From Hyphomicrobiales bacterium (GTDB taxonomy: Bacteria > Pseudomonadota > Alphaproteobacteria > Rhizobiales > JALURZ01), in contig JALURZ010000180.1 in assembly GCA_027058735.1 (NCBI GenBank), forward strand, positions 1 to 26,221: a stretch of DNA of 26,221 nt. Reading direction: 5' to 3'. Position numbers and translations under genes: made by a program. This document shows, piece after piece, positions 1 to 8,211 of the stretch (position 1 is its first letter; the number at the start of each line of letters is the position of its first letter). The notes under the pieces were generated by a model. It saw only the letters and a program-made list of their open reading frames with translations, searched no databases and had not been told where the DNA came from.

Positions 1-1335
1 AGACGAGATAATGTCGTCGGATCGCCCGACAAACCAGATATAGCCATCGGCGTCACGCGTGGCGGTGTCGCCGGTATAGTACCAGCCGTTGCGGAATGAT
101 TGCGCCGTTGCGGCGTCGTCCTTGTAGTAGCCGTGAAACAGCCCCGGCGGATAGGGATCGGTGATCTTGACGGCGATTTCGCCCACCTCGCCATCGCCCA
201 CCACATTGCCCTGATCGTCGATGACATCGACCGTGAGGCCGGGCACGGGCTTGCCCATGGAGCCGGGACGGATTTCCATTCCCGGAATATTGGCGACGAT
301 ATTGATGGTTTCGGTCTGCCCGTAGCCGTCATGGATGTCGCAGCCGGTGGCGGCCTTCCAGGAACGCATGGCCTCGGCGTTCAGCGGCTCACCGGCGCCG
401 ATACAATGGCGCAGCGAGCTCAGATCATAGCCGGACACATCGGTCTGGGCCAAAATCCGGTAAATCGTGGGCGGCGCGCAAAAGGTCGTCACCCTGACTT
501 TTTCGATGATCTTCAGGTGCATATCGACATCGAAACCCTCGCCATCATACAGCAGCACCGCTGCGCCCGACAGCAGGGGCGGATAGAGCAACCCCCAGGC
601 GGCCTTGGCCCAGCCCGTATCGGTCAGCGCCCAGTGAATGTCGTTTTCGCGCAGGTCGGCCCAGTATTTCGCGGTGATGGAATGGGCCAGCGCATAGGCG
701 TGATTGCGCCCGACCATCTTGGGGTTGGCGGTCGTGCCGGAGGTGAAATAGATCAGCATCAGTTCATCGGCCCGGGTCTGCGGCAACGATGCCCGCTCCA
801 CCGTGTCGGAAGCCGCCGCGCACAGGTCCGCAAAACCGGACCAGCCCGCGCGATCCGCGCCAATGACGATCCGATGGATCAGCGAGGGGCAGTTGTCCGC
901 GATCTCATCGATGGCCGCGGCGTGGGCCTGCGTGACGATGACGGCCTTGGCCCCGGCCCGGTTGATGCGGTATTCCATGTCCTTCGCGGTCAGCAGATTG
1001 GTGCCGGGCATGGCGATGGCGCCGATCTTGGTGCAGCCCATCAGCGCGTGATACCACTCCACGATGCGCGGCACGACGACAAGAACCGTATCGCCCTTCG
1101 TGATGCCAAGGCCGATCAGGGCGTTGGCGAACCTGCTGGAGGCGCGGTCGAGATCCGAATAGCTGTGATGGGCGATGTTCTGGCCCGTGCGGTCGATGGC
1201 GATCAGCGCCGTCTTGTCGTTCTCCCGGCCTCTCCTGGCCAGAACGTCGAACGCAAAATTGAAATCGTCGGGTATCGACAGTGAAAATTCAGAGCGCGCG
1301 GCGTCATAGTCGAACGGGGCAAAGCCGGATGCCAT
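1..1335 (-). CDS. AMP-forming acyl-CoA synthetase (MACS-like), C-terminus outside window
   Basis: This is the N-terminal 445 codons of an adenylate-forming acyl-CoA ligase, which joins a carboxylic acid to CoA with ATP. I translated the minus strand by hand; the frame is open to the window edge. Motifs seen: the phosphate-binding loop YFTSGTTANPKMV (about residues 196-208), the A5 motif DGYGQTET (about 337-343) and the A7 region YTGDTATRDADGYIWFVGRSDD split around residues 420-440. The C-terminal subdomain with the catalytic lysine lies beyond the edge. The start ATG at 1335 has GGAG nine bases upstream. The early stretch around residues 88-125 resembles medium-chain acyl/benzoate-type ligases, but the substrate cannot be read from sequence. 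It lies downstream of a marR gene on the same strand and may activate a carboxylate from the neighbouring ring-cleavage pathway; that link is inference. Confidence 0.9.
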   Translation of the reverse strand, partial: MASGFAPFDYDAARSEFSLSIPDDFNFAFDVLARRGRENDKTALIAIDRTGQNIAHHSYSDLDRASSRFANALIGLGITKGDTVLVVVPRIVEWYHALMGCTKIGAIAMPGTNLLTAKDMEYRINRAGAKAVIVTQAHAAAIDEIADNCPSLIHRIVIGADRAGWSGFADLCAAASDTVERASLPQTRADELMLIYFTSGTTANPKMVGRNHAYALAHSITAKYWADLRENDIHWALTDTGWAKAAWGLLYPPLLSGAAVLLYDGEGFDVDMHLKIIEKVRVTTFCAPPTIYRILAQTDVSGYDLSSLRHCIGAGEPLNAEAMRSWKAATGCDIHDGYGQTETINIVANIPGMEIRPGSMGKPVPGLTVDVIDDQGNVVGDGEVGEIAVKITDPYPPGLFHGYYKDDAATAQSFRNGWYYTGDTATRDADGYIWFVGRSDDIISS

Positions 1336-1455
1336 TTGAGATCACTCCATTATCGTATCGCACGGATGCACAGATTTCCCGGCGGATGATGCATCAGCAC
1401 CCCGGCCCGGAGCAACCCGCCCCGAACCGGTCGCCGCCCGCAACCTCACCGTCCA

Positions 1456-1884
1456 TCAGGTGATTTTCGCCAGCAGGGCCATCAGTGTGTCGCGCTCGGT
1501 TTCGCTCAAGCCCGACACCGTTTTCTCGGTCACCTCCGTTGCGCGCGGGATCGCCGCCAGCACCGCCATCCTGCCTCTTTCGGTGAGGCTGATCGACTGC
1601 CGGCGCGCGTCGTTCCGGTCGCGTATGCTTTCGACCAGCCCCCGCTCGCGAAGCCGGTCCACCACGCCTTTTATGGTCGCGACATCCATCGCCGTCAGGC
1701 GCCCCAACTGGTTCTGGGAAAGCGTTCCGCATTCGAGCAGTCTGACAAGCGCGGCAAATCGTGTGGGTGTCAGTTCATCGGGCATGAGGTCGGAGAAAAT
1801 GCCCGTGTGGCGCTGATTTGCCCGGCGCAGAATAAAGCCGATCTGGTCGTCCAGCTTGTATTTCAGGTCTTGATTCGACGTCAA
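1456..1884 (-). CDS. MarR family transcriptional regulator
   Basis: A small winged-helix regulator of about 142 residues, the usual MarR length. The helix-turn-helix and wing lie in the middle: TLSQNQLGRLTAMDVATIKG forms the recognition region and RDRNDARRQSISLTERG the wing. I chose the TTG start at 1884 because a strong GGGAGGGG Shine-Dalgarno sits six bases before it; a GTG at 1908 in the same frame would add eight residues but overlaps that site. It is divergent from the enamidase gene across a 234-base AT-rich gap with repeated motifs, and 120 bases upstream of the acyl-CoA synthetase on the same strand. This layout suggests it controls the enamidase and/or the ligase. MarR proteins of this kind often answer to aromatic acids or their CoA esters; the ligand here is unknown. 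Confidence 0.88.
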   Translation of the reverse strand: MTSNQDLKYKLDDQIGFILRRANQRHTGIFSDLMPDELTPTRFAALVRLLECGTLSQNQLGRLTAMDVATIKGVVDRLRERGLVESIRDRNDARRQSISLTERGRMAVLAAIPRATEVTEKTVSGLSETERDTLMALLAKIT

Positions 1885-2021
1885 TTTTTTCCCCTCCCGC
1901 AGGTTCACCGGACGTTATACATCATCCATCTGGATATTTCCGCGCCGCCGGCCTTTCCCAGGTCCCTCAAGGGCGGGCGGACAGGGAGGGAAATTTCCCT
2001 GTTGCAAATGCCGTCCAATTT

Positions 2022-2065
2022 ATTAGCATGCAAATGATATGGCGCGCAAATTATCGCAAATTATC
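2022..2065. promoter_or_regulatory. Repeated motif and near-palindrome between marR and enamidase genes
   Basis: The divergent gap holds ATTAGCATGCAAAT (2022-2035), a palindrome with one mismatched pair and the general look of MarR operators. It is followed by GCAAATGATA (2030-2039) and two head-to-tail copies of GCAAATTATC (2046-2055 and 2056-2065). The position suggests a regulator-binding region, possibly for the adjacent MarR protein. I could not assign -35/-10 boxes with confidence. Confidence 0.4.
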
Positions 2066-2118
2066 AAGGTTCCGGTTTATTTGCAGCACTGAGAAAGCCT
2101 ATTGGGGGGGATGTCACA

Positions 2119-3291
2119 ATGTCTGAAGTCGTTCACAAACTGGTCATCAGGAATATTGCCCAGATCCTGTCCGGCAAGCTGGAGCAGCCTTTGATCGATG
2201 GCAACTGCATTGTCGCGGTTGACGGCAGGATTTCGGCCATTGGCGAGGGGAAAGACCTGGATACCGGCGGAGCGACCACGACGATCGACGCCAACGGCAC
2301 CTGGATTTCGCCGGGCCTGATCGACAGTCACGTGCATCCGGTCATCGGCGATTTCACTCCCCGCCAGCAACAGTTGAACTGGATCGATTCGTGCCTGCAT
2401 GGCGGCGTCACCACCATGATTTCCGCCGGCGAGGTCCATGCCCCCGGCCGGCCGAAGGATATTGTGGGGCTGAAGGCCATGGCGATCGCCTCCCAGCGCT
2501 GGTATGAAAATTTCCGCCCCTCCGGGGTCAAGGTGCATGCCGGCGCGCCGGTGCTGGAAGAGGGCATGGAAGAGCAGGATTTCAGGGACATGGCCGATGC
2601 CGGCGTCAAGCTGCTGGGCGAGGTTGGGCTCGGGTCGGTGAAGGCCGGTGAAACGGCCGCCCGGATGGTGGGGTGGGCACGCAAATACGGCATCCAGTCA
2701 ACCATCCATACAGGCGGCCCCTCCATTCCCGGCTCAGGGCTGATCGACAAGGACATCGTGCTTGAAGCGGACGCCGACATCATCGGCCACATCAACGGCG
2801 GGCACAGCGCCCTGCCGGATGATCAGATCACCTGCCTGTGCGAGAGCTGCAGCCGTGGCATCGAAATCGTTCACAACGGCAACGAGCGCGCAGGGCTGCT
2901 TGCCATGCGGACTGCCTTTGAGATCAAACAGACAGAGCGCGTCATCCTGGGAACCGACGCGCCCGCCGGGTCCGGCGTTCAGCCGCTGGGAATCCTGCGC
3001 ATGATCGCCATGCTGTCCAGTCTTGGCGACATCCCGGCGGAAGTCGTTTTCTGCTTTGCGACCGGCAACACGGCGCGCATGAGGAATCTGGATACCGGGA
3101 TCATCGAAATCGGAAAGCCGGCCGATCTGATTCTGCTCGACCAGGCCCAGCACGCGCCGGGCAAGGACATGCTGGAAAGTATTCGTCAAGGCAATCTGCC
3201 GGGTGTGGGGATGACTCTCATCGACGGTGTCGTCCGCTCCCAGCGCAGCCGCAACACGCCGCCGGCGACCAGGCTTCCCGTGATCTGCTAG
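2119..3291 (+). CDS. ena: Enamidase-like amidohydrolase (6-oxo-1,4,5,6-tetrahydronicotinate ring opening)
   Basis: A 390-residue amidohydrolase matching remembered E. barkeri enamidase along its whole length. Enamidase hydrolyses 1,4,5,6-tetrahydro-6-oxonicotinate to ammonia and 2-formylglutarate. Shared blocks include LHGGVTTMISAG (93-104), GRPKD (110-114), GEVGLG (167-172), HTGG followed by SIPGS (197-206), HINGG (224-228), GTDAPAGSGVQPLGILR (278-294) and SRNTPP near the C-terminus. Metal ligands expected from the family are visible: His71 and His73 (HVH), a probable bridging Glu168, His197, His224 and Asp280. No signal peptide is seen, so it is cytosolic. The start ATG is preceded by a run of G seven to thirteen bases upstream. 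It stands alone on the plus strand and converges on the first transporter operon. It completes the hydroxylase/Hnr/Ena series with the catabolic operon 7-12 kb away. Confidence 0.9.
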   Translation: MSEVVHKLVIRNIAQILSGKLEQPLIDGNCIVAVDGRISAIGEGKDLDTGGATTTIDANGTWISPGLIDSHVHPVIGDFTPRQQQLNWIDSCLHGGVTTMISAGEVHAPGRPKDIVGLKAMAIASQRWYENFRPSGVKVHAGAPVLEEGMEEQDFRDMADAGVKLLGEVGLGSVKAGETAARMVGWARKYGIQSTIHTGGPSIPGSGLIDKDIVLEADADIIGHINGGHSALPDDQITCLCESCSRGIEIVHNGNERAGLLAMRTAFEIKQTERVILGTDAPAGSGVQPLGILRMIAMLSSLGDIPAEVVFCFATGNTARMRNLDTGIIEIGKPADLILLDQAQHAPGKDMLESIRQGNLPGVGMTLIDGVVRSQRSRNTPPATRLPVIC

Positions 3292-3320
3292 AGCGTGTCT
3301 GCCATGCCCGCCGGCGCCGG

Positions 3321-4022
3321 TCAGACCGACAGGTAGGCTTCCATGACTTCCGGCTGCGACTCCAGTTCGGCGAAACTGCCTTCAAAGCGCTTTTCCCCGC
3401 TTTCGATGATGATCGCCCGGTCCGCAACGAGCCTGGCGAAATGCAGGTTCTGCTCGGACAGCAAAACGGTGACGCCTTGTTTCTTGATGTTCAAGATCGT
3501 ATCGACCATCTGTTCCACAATGACCGGCGCGATGCCTTCGGAAGGCTCATCGAGGAGCAGGCATATGGGATTTCCCATGAGCGTCCTGGCGATGGTCAGC
3601 ATCTGCTGCTCCCCGCCCGAAAGCGCCTTGCCCCGGTTGTGACGGCGTTCCTTCAGGTTGGGGAAGATATCGAACAGGATATCGACCGTCCATTCCGGCG
3701 CCCCTTCGCGAAAAGGCTGCCTGCCGACCTCGAGATTCTCCATCAGCGTGAGATCGGTAAAGATCCGCCGTTCCTCCGGCACATATCCCAGACCCAGTTT
3801 CGCCACCTGATGGGGCGCAAGCCGTGTGATTTCGCGCCCCTGAAAGCTGACGGTGCCGGATTGCGGCCGGATCAGCTGCATGATCGACTTCAATGTGGTG
3901 GTCTTGCCCGCGCCATTGCGGCCAAGCATCGAAACGACTTCCCCGGCGCCGATCGAAAAACTCAGATCATTGAGAATGTGGGCCTTGCCGTAATAGCTGT
4001 TGATGCCATCGACCTCAATCAT
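3321..4022 (-). CDS. livF: LIV-type ABC transporter ATPase, LivF family (transporter 1)
   Basis: A 233-residue ATP-binding subunit that powers uptake through the LivH/LivM-type permease. Walker A is GRNGAGKTT (34-42), the signature LSGGEQQ (134-140) and Walker B LLLDEP (155-160), with a C-terminal EAYLSV ending typical of LivF. The length is normal for the family. The start ATG at 4022 overlaps the end of the livG gene by eight bases, so the two are translationally coupled. It is the last gene of the transporter 1 operon and converges on the enamidase gene with 29 bases between. Family membership is firm; the substrate is not set by this subunit. Confidence 0.93.
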   Translation of the reverse strand: MIEVDGINSYYGKAHILNDLSFSIGAGEVVSMLGRNGAGKTTTLKSIMQLIRPQSGTVSFQGREITRLAPHQVAKLGLGYVPEERRIFTDLTLMENLEVGRQPFREGAPEWTVDILFDIFPNLKERRHNRGKALSGGEQQMLTIARTLMGNPICLLLDEPSEGIAPVIVEQMVDTILNIKKQGVTVLLSEQNLHFARLVADRAIIIESGEKRFEGSFAELESQPEVMEAYLSV

Positions 4023-4794
4023 GTTTCGCGGCTTTCGCTTTCTGGTACAGGTTGCCGCCACCCAGATAGATTTCCTGCACGCGGGCGTCATTGCGAATTT
4101 CATCGACCGATCCGTCGGCGATCAGTTCGCCGCGATTGAGAACCATCACCCGGTGGGAATGGGTGAATACGACGTCCATGTCGTGTTCGGTGAACAGCAC
4201 GCTGATATTCTGGTCGCGCACGATATCCGAGGTCAGCTGCATGAGTTTGAACCGCTCCGTCGGCGCCATGCCGGCGGTGGGTTCATCCATGAGCAGCAGC
4301 GAGGGTTTGTGGCACAGGGCAATCGAAAGTTCGAGCCGCTTCAGATCCCCATAGGCGAGAATAGCGCAATGGCGCTCCGCCTGATCCGACATTCCCACCA
4401 GATCGAGCAAGCTCATCGCCTCTTCCTTGTAGAGCTTGTGGGCAAAGGGCAGAAACGAGAAAATGCGCCTGTGGTGGGAAATCAGGGCCATTTGAACATT
4501 TTCCACAACGGTCATCGAGGAATAGGCCGCGGTTACCTGAAAGGTCCGCCCGATGCCCATGCGCCAGATATCGCGGGGCTGCCGGCCGGTCAGGTTTTCG
4601 CCCTTGAAAAAGACCTCTCCCCCCGTCGGCTTCAACTGGCCCATCAGCATGTTGAAGCAGGTGGTCTTGCCCGCTCCGTTCGGCCCGATCATGGCCAGCA
4701 ATTCGCCCTGTTCGATCGAGAAACTGACATCCTTCACCGCCTGAACGCCGCCAAAGGACTTCGACAGATCGTCGACCCTGAGAACCACAGACAT
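4015..4794 (-). CDS. livG: LIV-type ABC transporter ATPase, LivG family (transporter 1)
   Basis: A 259-residue ATPase, partner of LivF. Walker A is GPNGAGKTT (37-45). The signature region reads AYGDLKRLEL (147-156) rather than the common SGGQ form, as is normal in LivG-type proteins. Walker B is LLLMDEP (167-172), and the switch region has EHDMDVVF. The ATG at 4794 shares one base with the stop codon of the fused permease gene (TGATG), which fixes the start despite a longer open frame upstream. It sits in the operon order binding protein, permease fusion, LivG, LivF. Confidence 0.93.
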   Translation of the reverse strand: MSVVLRVDDLSKSFGGVQAVKDVSFSIEQGELLAMIGPNGAGKTTCFNMLMGQLKPTGGEVFFKGENLTGRQPRDIWRMGIGRTFQVTAAYSSMTVVENVQMALISHHRRIFSFLPFAHKLYKEEAMSLLDLVGMSDQAERHCAILAYGDLKRLELSIALCHKPSLLLMDEPTAGMAPTERFKLMQLTSDIVRDQNISVLFTEHDMDVVFTHSHRVMVLNRGELIADGSVDEIRNDARVQEIYLGGGNLYQKAKAAKHD

Positions 4795-6653
4795 CACCTG
4801 TCCTCTGTCTTGCCGGTCATGCCCAGACGTTCGCCAAGCTTGTGCAGGGTGCCGACGATGCCATTGGGCGCCAGTATCACGACAACGATAATCAGGACGC
4901 CCAGAGACAACCGCCAATATTCAAACCGGGTCAGGACATCCTTGACCAGTTCAAGCGAAGCCGCGCCGACGACGCCGCCGGACAGGGTTTTCACCCCGCC
5001 CAGGAATACGACAATCAGCCCGTCGAAGGACTTCGCTATTTCCAGTTCGGTGGGAAACACGCTGCCTTTGGAAAACACGAACAGCGCGCCGGCCAGCCCG
5101 GCCATGGCGCCGGCGAATGAAAAGGCCGCCCACTGAACGCGTTTGGTGTGGATGCCGGTCGCTTCGGCCTGGCGTGTCGAATCGCGCGAGGCGCGCAGCG
5201 CATAGCCGAACGGCGAATGAGCCACATGGCGCAGCGCCAGGATGCCGCCAATGCCAAAGAGCATGGTGAAATAGTAGTACACGCTCGTTCCGTTGAGCCA
5301 GGCGGCGGGCCAGATATCGACCAGGCCGTCGTCGCCGCCGGTAAATTCGTCCCACTGATAGACCAGCGACCAGATCAGTTGCGCGAAAGCCAGGGTCAGC
5401 ATGGCGAAATAGACGCCGGTGCGCCGCATGCACAGCCAGCCGATCATCACCGCGCCAAGGGCGGCGCCAAACGGTGCGAGCACAAACGCGATCTCCATGT
5501 TGGCGCCCAGATGCGTCACCAGCAGTGCCGCGACATAGGCGCCACCGCCAAAATACGCGGCATGGCCGAAAGACACCAGGCCGCCCAGACCCAGGATAAA
5601 ATGCAGACTGGCGGCGAACAGGGCGAAGGTGATGATATCGGTGGTCAGAATTTGGGCGAAGTTCGAACCCGAAAGAGGGATCAGGGCCAGCAGAAAGATC
5701 AGCCCCGCGACCATCAGCCGCCCCCGCGGCCCGGCCGGCTTGATCGGCCGCTCCGGCTCACCGACCTGGCCGTGTTCCCCCGCGACTTCCTCGCGCCCGA
5801 ACAAACCGAACGGCTTGATCATCAAGACCACGGCCATCACGACAAACATCAAGACCAGCGTGCTTTGCGGAATATAGGTGACGCCATAGACATTGAGAAC
5901 GGAGATCAGGACGGCCGCCGCGTAGGCACCGGGCAGAGACCCCATTCCGCCAATAACGACAACGACGAAAATCGCGGCGAGGATATTGAAATCCATCAGC
6001 AGATCGGCGCCGCCTTTGGGCAACTGGATCGCGCCGCCGAGCCCCGCCAGCATGGCGCCCAGAAAAAACACGCCGGTAAACAGCCAAGCCTGGTTGACCC
6101 CCAGCGCGCCAACCATCTCCCGGTCCTGGGTCGCCGCGCGCACCAGAATGCCGACCCGGGTCTTGGTGATCATGTACCACAGCGAGAACAGGACGAGAGG
6201 GGTGATCGCAATCAGCGCCAGATCATATTTGGGGACCGGTTCGCCCATGATGCGGACAATGCCGGTCAGCCCGGGCGCGCGGGGGCCCAGCAGGTCATCC
6301 GCCCCCCAGGTAAACAGCGCCACATCCTGTATGATCAAAATGACCCCGAAAGTGGCGACAAGCTGAAACAGTTCAGGGGCCCTGTAGATGGGTCTGAGAA
6401 CGCAGATTTCGACGATGACGCCAATCAGGCCGACCGCGACGCCCGCCAGCAGGACCGAGGCCCAGAACCCGAACATGCCGGGCAGCACCTGCATGAGCGA
6501 GTAGCCGATAAACGCGCCCAGCATATAGAAGGAGCCGTGGGAAAAGTTCACGATTCTGGTCACGCCGAAGATCAGCGACAGCCCCGATGCGACCAGGAAC
6601 AGCGTCGCCGCGTCGGCAAGCCCGGTCAGAAGCTGTGCGAAGAGCAGGCTCAT
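4794..6653 (-). CDS. Fused LivH-LivM permease of LIV-type ABC transporter 1
   Basis: A 619-residue inner-membrane protein carrying both permease halves in one chain. Residues 1 to about 285 are LivH-like: an N-terminal GLSLIFGVTRIVNFSHGSFY block, a cytoplasmic ATPase-contact loop with AATQDREMVGALGVNQ, and a KPFGLFG ending where LivH normally stops. A hydrophilic linker (about 290-315, rich in Glu, Pro and Gly) follows. The rest is LivM-like, with GLVSFGHAAYFGGGAYVAAL and the loop ALRASRDSTRQAEATG. There are many hydrophobic segments throughout. The frame is open with no stop in the linker, so the fusion is real unless there is an assembly error. It takes up the substrate presented by the binding protein encoded just upstream. 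Transporter 2 in this window keeps the two halves as separate genes. Confidence 0.92.
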   Translation of the reverse strand: MSLLFAQLLTGLADAATLFLVASGLSLIFGVTRIVNFSHGSFYMLGAFIGYSLMQVLPGMFGFWASVLLAGVAVGLIGVIVEICVLRPIYRAPELFQLVATFGVILIIQDVALFTWGADDLLGPRAPGLTGIVRIMGEPVPKYDLALIAITPLVLFSLWYMITKTRVGILVRAATQDREMVGALGVNQAWLFTGVFFLGAMLAGLGGAIQLPKGGADLLMDFNILAAIFVVVVIGGMGSLPGAYAAAVLISVLNVYGVTYIPQSTLVLMFVVMAVVLMIKPFGLFGREEVAGEHGQVGEPERPIKPAGPRGRLMVAGLIFLLALIPLSGSNFAQILTTDIITFALFAASLHFILGLGGLVSFGHAAYFGGGAYVAALLVTHLGANMEIAFVLAPFGAALGAVMIGWLCMRRTGVYFAMLTLAFAQLIWSLVYQWDEFTGGDDGLVDIWPAAWLNGTSVYYYFTMLFGIGGILALRHVAHSPFGYALRASRDSTRQAEATGIHTKRVQWAAFSFAGAMAGLAGALFVFSKGSVFPTELEIAKSFDGLIVVFLGGVKTLSGGVVGAASLELVKDVLTRFEYWRLSLGVLIIVVVILAPNGIVGTLHKLGERLGMTGKTEDR

Positions 6654-6686
6654 CGTTCGCAGACAATCATTTGAGAAAATATGGGA

Positions 6687-6721
6687 CCCGGGCCCAGGGC
6701 CGGTCAGGCCTTGAGCCCGGG
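6687..6721 (-). promoter_or_regulatory. Stem-loop between binding-protein gene and permease gene
   Basis: In the 75-base gap between the binding-protein stop and the permease start, the arms 6687-6701 and 6707-6721 form a 15-pair stem with one G-U pair, one mismatch and a five-base loop. On the coding (minus) strand it is followed by an AT-rich stretch but no clean T run. Such hairpins after periplasmic binding-protein genes commonly stop part of the transcripts or protect the upstream mRNA, so the binding protein is made in excess. That role is inferred here. Confidence 0.6.
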
Positions 6722-6728
6722 CGTCGCC

Positions 6729-7940
6729 CTAGTTCGATGCGGGACGCATCTTCCTGACTTCTTCATCGGAAGGCAGATAATCCGCGCCATTCTTGAACGA
6801 CCAGTCGACCATGATGCCGCCACCATCCTTGAGGGCGGTCGTGCCGACCCACGCGCCGGCGGTTGACTGATGATCCAGCTTGCGGAACAGAATTTTCCCC
6901 ATGGGCGTATCAACCTGAAGGCCTCTGAAGGCGGACCGGATAGCCTCCGTATCCGTGGATCCCGCCTTCTTGAGGGCCGCGGTGATCGACTGCACAACCA
7001 TGTAGCCCACCAGCGACCCGAGATTAGGGGGCGTGTTGAACTTGGCCGTATAGGCATCAATGAACGCCTTGTTGGCAGGGTCCTTCAGGCCATACCAGGG
7101 ATAGCCGGTGACCGTCCAGCCGACCGGCGCTTCGTCTTTCAGCGGATCGATATATTCAGGCTCACCGGTCAGCAGCCCATATACCTTGCGTCCCTCGAAC
7201 AGGCCGCGGGTCGTGCCTTCGCGGACGAATTTCGCCAGATCGCCGCCGAACGTCACATTGTAGATGGCGTCGGGCTTGGCCCGCTCAAGGGCCTGCACTT
7301 CCGCGCCGGCATTGATCTTGAAAAGCGCCGGCCACTGTTCCGCGACGAATTTTACATCGGGCTTCAGCTTGGTGAGCACCTTCTTGAAGGCGGCAACCGC
7401 ATCCTTGCCATAGGCATAGTTGGGCGCGATGGTCGCATATGTCTTGGCGTCGGTCTTGGCTGCGGCTTCCGCCAGCATTGCGGCCTGCATATAGGTCGAT
7501 GCGCGAAGCCGAAACGTATAATCGTTGCCCTTCGCCCAGACGAGGGAATCGGCGAGCGGCTCGGCCGCCAGATAGACATATTTCTTCTCCGCCGCGAACG
7601 ACGAAATGGCCAGGCCCACATGACTGAAAATGGTGCCCGTCAGCATCACCGCGCCACCGCGCGTCATCAGTTCCTCGGCGATCTTGACCGCCACGCCGGG
7701 CTTGCCCTCGTCATCGCGGTAGATGAACTCCAGTTGCTTGCCCAGAACGCCGCCGGCCTTGTTGACCTGCTCGAGCGCCAGTTCGATGCCGTTCCTGTAG
7801 GGATTGGCGAAGGCCGCCATCCGTTTGTAATGGTTGATCTCTCCGATCTTGATCGTATGGCTGTCAGCCATCGCGGCAACGGACATGAATCCGAAGGCCA
7901 CGGCCGCCGCCAGCACCGCTATTGTCTTACCTGGTCTCAT
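6729..7940 (-). CDS. Periplasmic substrate-binding protein of LIV-type ABC transporter 1
   Basis: A 403-residue type I periplasmic binding protein (Peripla_BP_6 / LivK class). It has a clear Sec signal peptide: a basic start (MRPGK), a hydrophobic core and a likely cut after AMA at about residue 26. The mature part begins with an IKIGEINHYKR stretch and contains the usual NYAYGKDAV block. The ATG at 7940 has GGGAGGG four bases upstream and gives a proper signal peptide, unlike the longer open frame. It is the first gene of the transporter 1 operon, behind a strong promoter with a palindromic operator shared with the catabolic operon. It would capture the pathway substrate or a relative in the periplasm; ligand identity is inference from context. 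Confidence 0.92.
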   Translation of the reverse strand: MRPGKTIAVLAAAVAFGFMSVAAMADSHTIKIGEINHYKRMAAFANPYRNGIELALEQVNKAGGVLGKQLEFIYRDDEGKPGVAVKIAEELMTRGGAVMLTGTIFSHVGLAISSFAAEKKYVYLAAEPLADSLVWAKGNDYTFRLRASTYMQAAMLAEAAAKTDAKTYATIAPNYAYGKDAVAAFKKVLTKLKPDVKFVAEQWPALFKINAGAEVQALERAKPDAIYNVTFGGDLAKFVREGTTRGLFEGRKVYGLLTGEPEYIDPLKDEAPVGWTVTGYPWYGLKDPANKAFIDAYTAKFNTPPNLGSLVGYMVVQSITAALKKAGSTDTEAIRSAFRGLQVDTPMGKILFRKLDHQSTAGAWVGTTALKDGGGIMVDWSFKNGADYLPSDEEVRKMRPASN

Positions 7941-8047
7941 TTTTCCCTCCCGGTTATCGGCAACCTCCGCTGCCTGAAACACTCAACAAAAAATCGGTTC
8001 GGCCCGACAACGCACAGTCCTGAATCGCCGGATCCGCACCAATATTA

Positions 8048-8090
8048 TTATTCGTATACAAACGATAGGGCGGAAACATCTGGTTGTCAA
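8048..8090 (-). promoter_or_regulatory. Promoter and operator for transporter 1 operon
   Basis: On the minus strand there is TTGACA (8085-8090), a 17-base spacer and TATCGT (8062-8067), a good sigma-70-type promoter. The 18-base element TTATTCGTATACAAACGA (8048-8065) overlaps the -10 box and the expected transcription start. It matches the perfect palindrome in front of the molybdenum hydroxylase operon at 15 of 18 positions and sits at the same distance from the -10. This is where a repressor would block initiation. The GTATAC core is typical of several GntR/FCD regulators; no such gene is in the window. Confidence 0.72.
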
Positions 8091-8153
8091 CAGAATTTCA
8101 ACCTCACCGCGGGGGCCGCAATCAGGGCGAATCCGCAAGGTGGCGCGCTGTTG

Positions 8154-8187
8154 AAAAAACAGGCGCCCCCGCCCATGGCCGGCGCCG
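8154..8187 (-). terminator. Possible intrinsic terminator of the catabolic operon
   Basis: Just after the last DUF1185 gene, reading on the minus strand, GGCGCC (8181-8186) can pair with GGCGCC (8162-8167), followed by TG and six T residues (8154-8159). A further GC-rich inverted repeat lies just before it. The six-base stem with a long loop is modest, but the T run and position fit a Rho-independent terminator that separates the catabolic operon from the transporter 1 promoter. Confidence 0.5.
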
Positions 8188-8211
8188 CCGGCGGCCGGCC
8201 CGCGACCCTCC

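Noticed and set aside
100..1284. Plus-strand open frame of 394 codons at the left edge
   Set aside because: The minus strand encodes an acyl-CoA synthetase with all expected motifs over the same span.
1387..1396. TGATGCATCA palindrome upstream of the acyl-CoA synthetase gene
   Set aside because: A ten-base palindrome alone is too weak to call an operator, and no clear promoter frames it.
5148..6674. Long plus-strand open frame of 508 codons opposite the fused permease gene
   Set aside because: It is the mirror of a clear membrane protein in GC-rich DNA; the translation is rich in Asp, Gln and Arg with no known domain.
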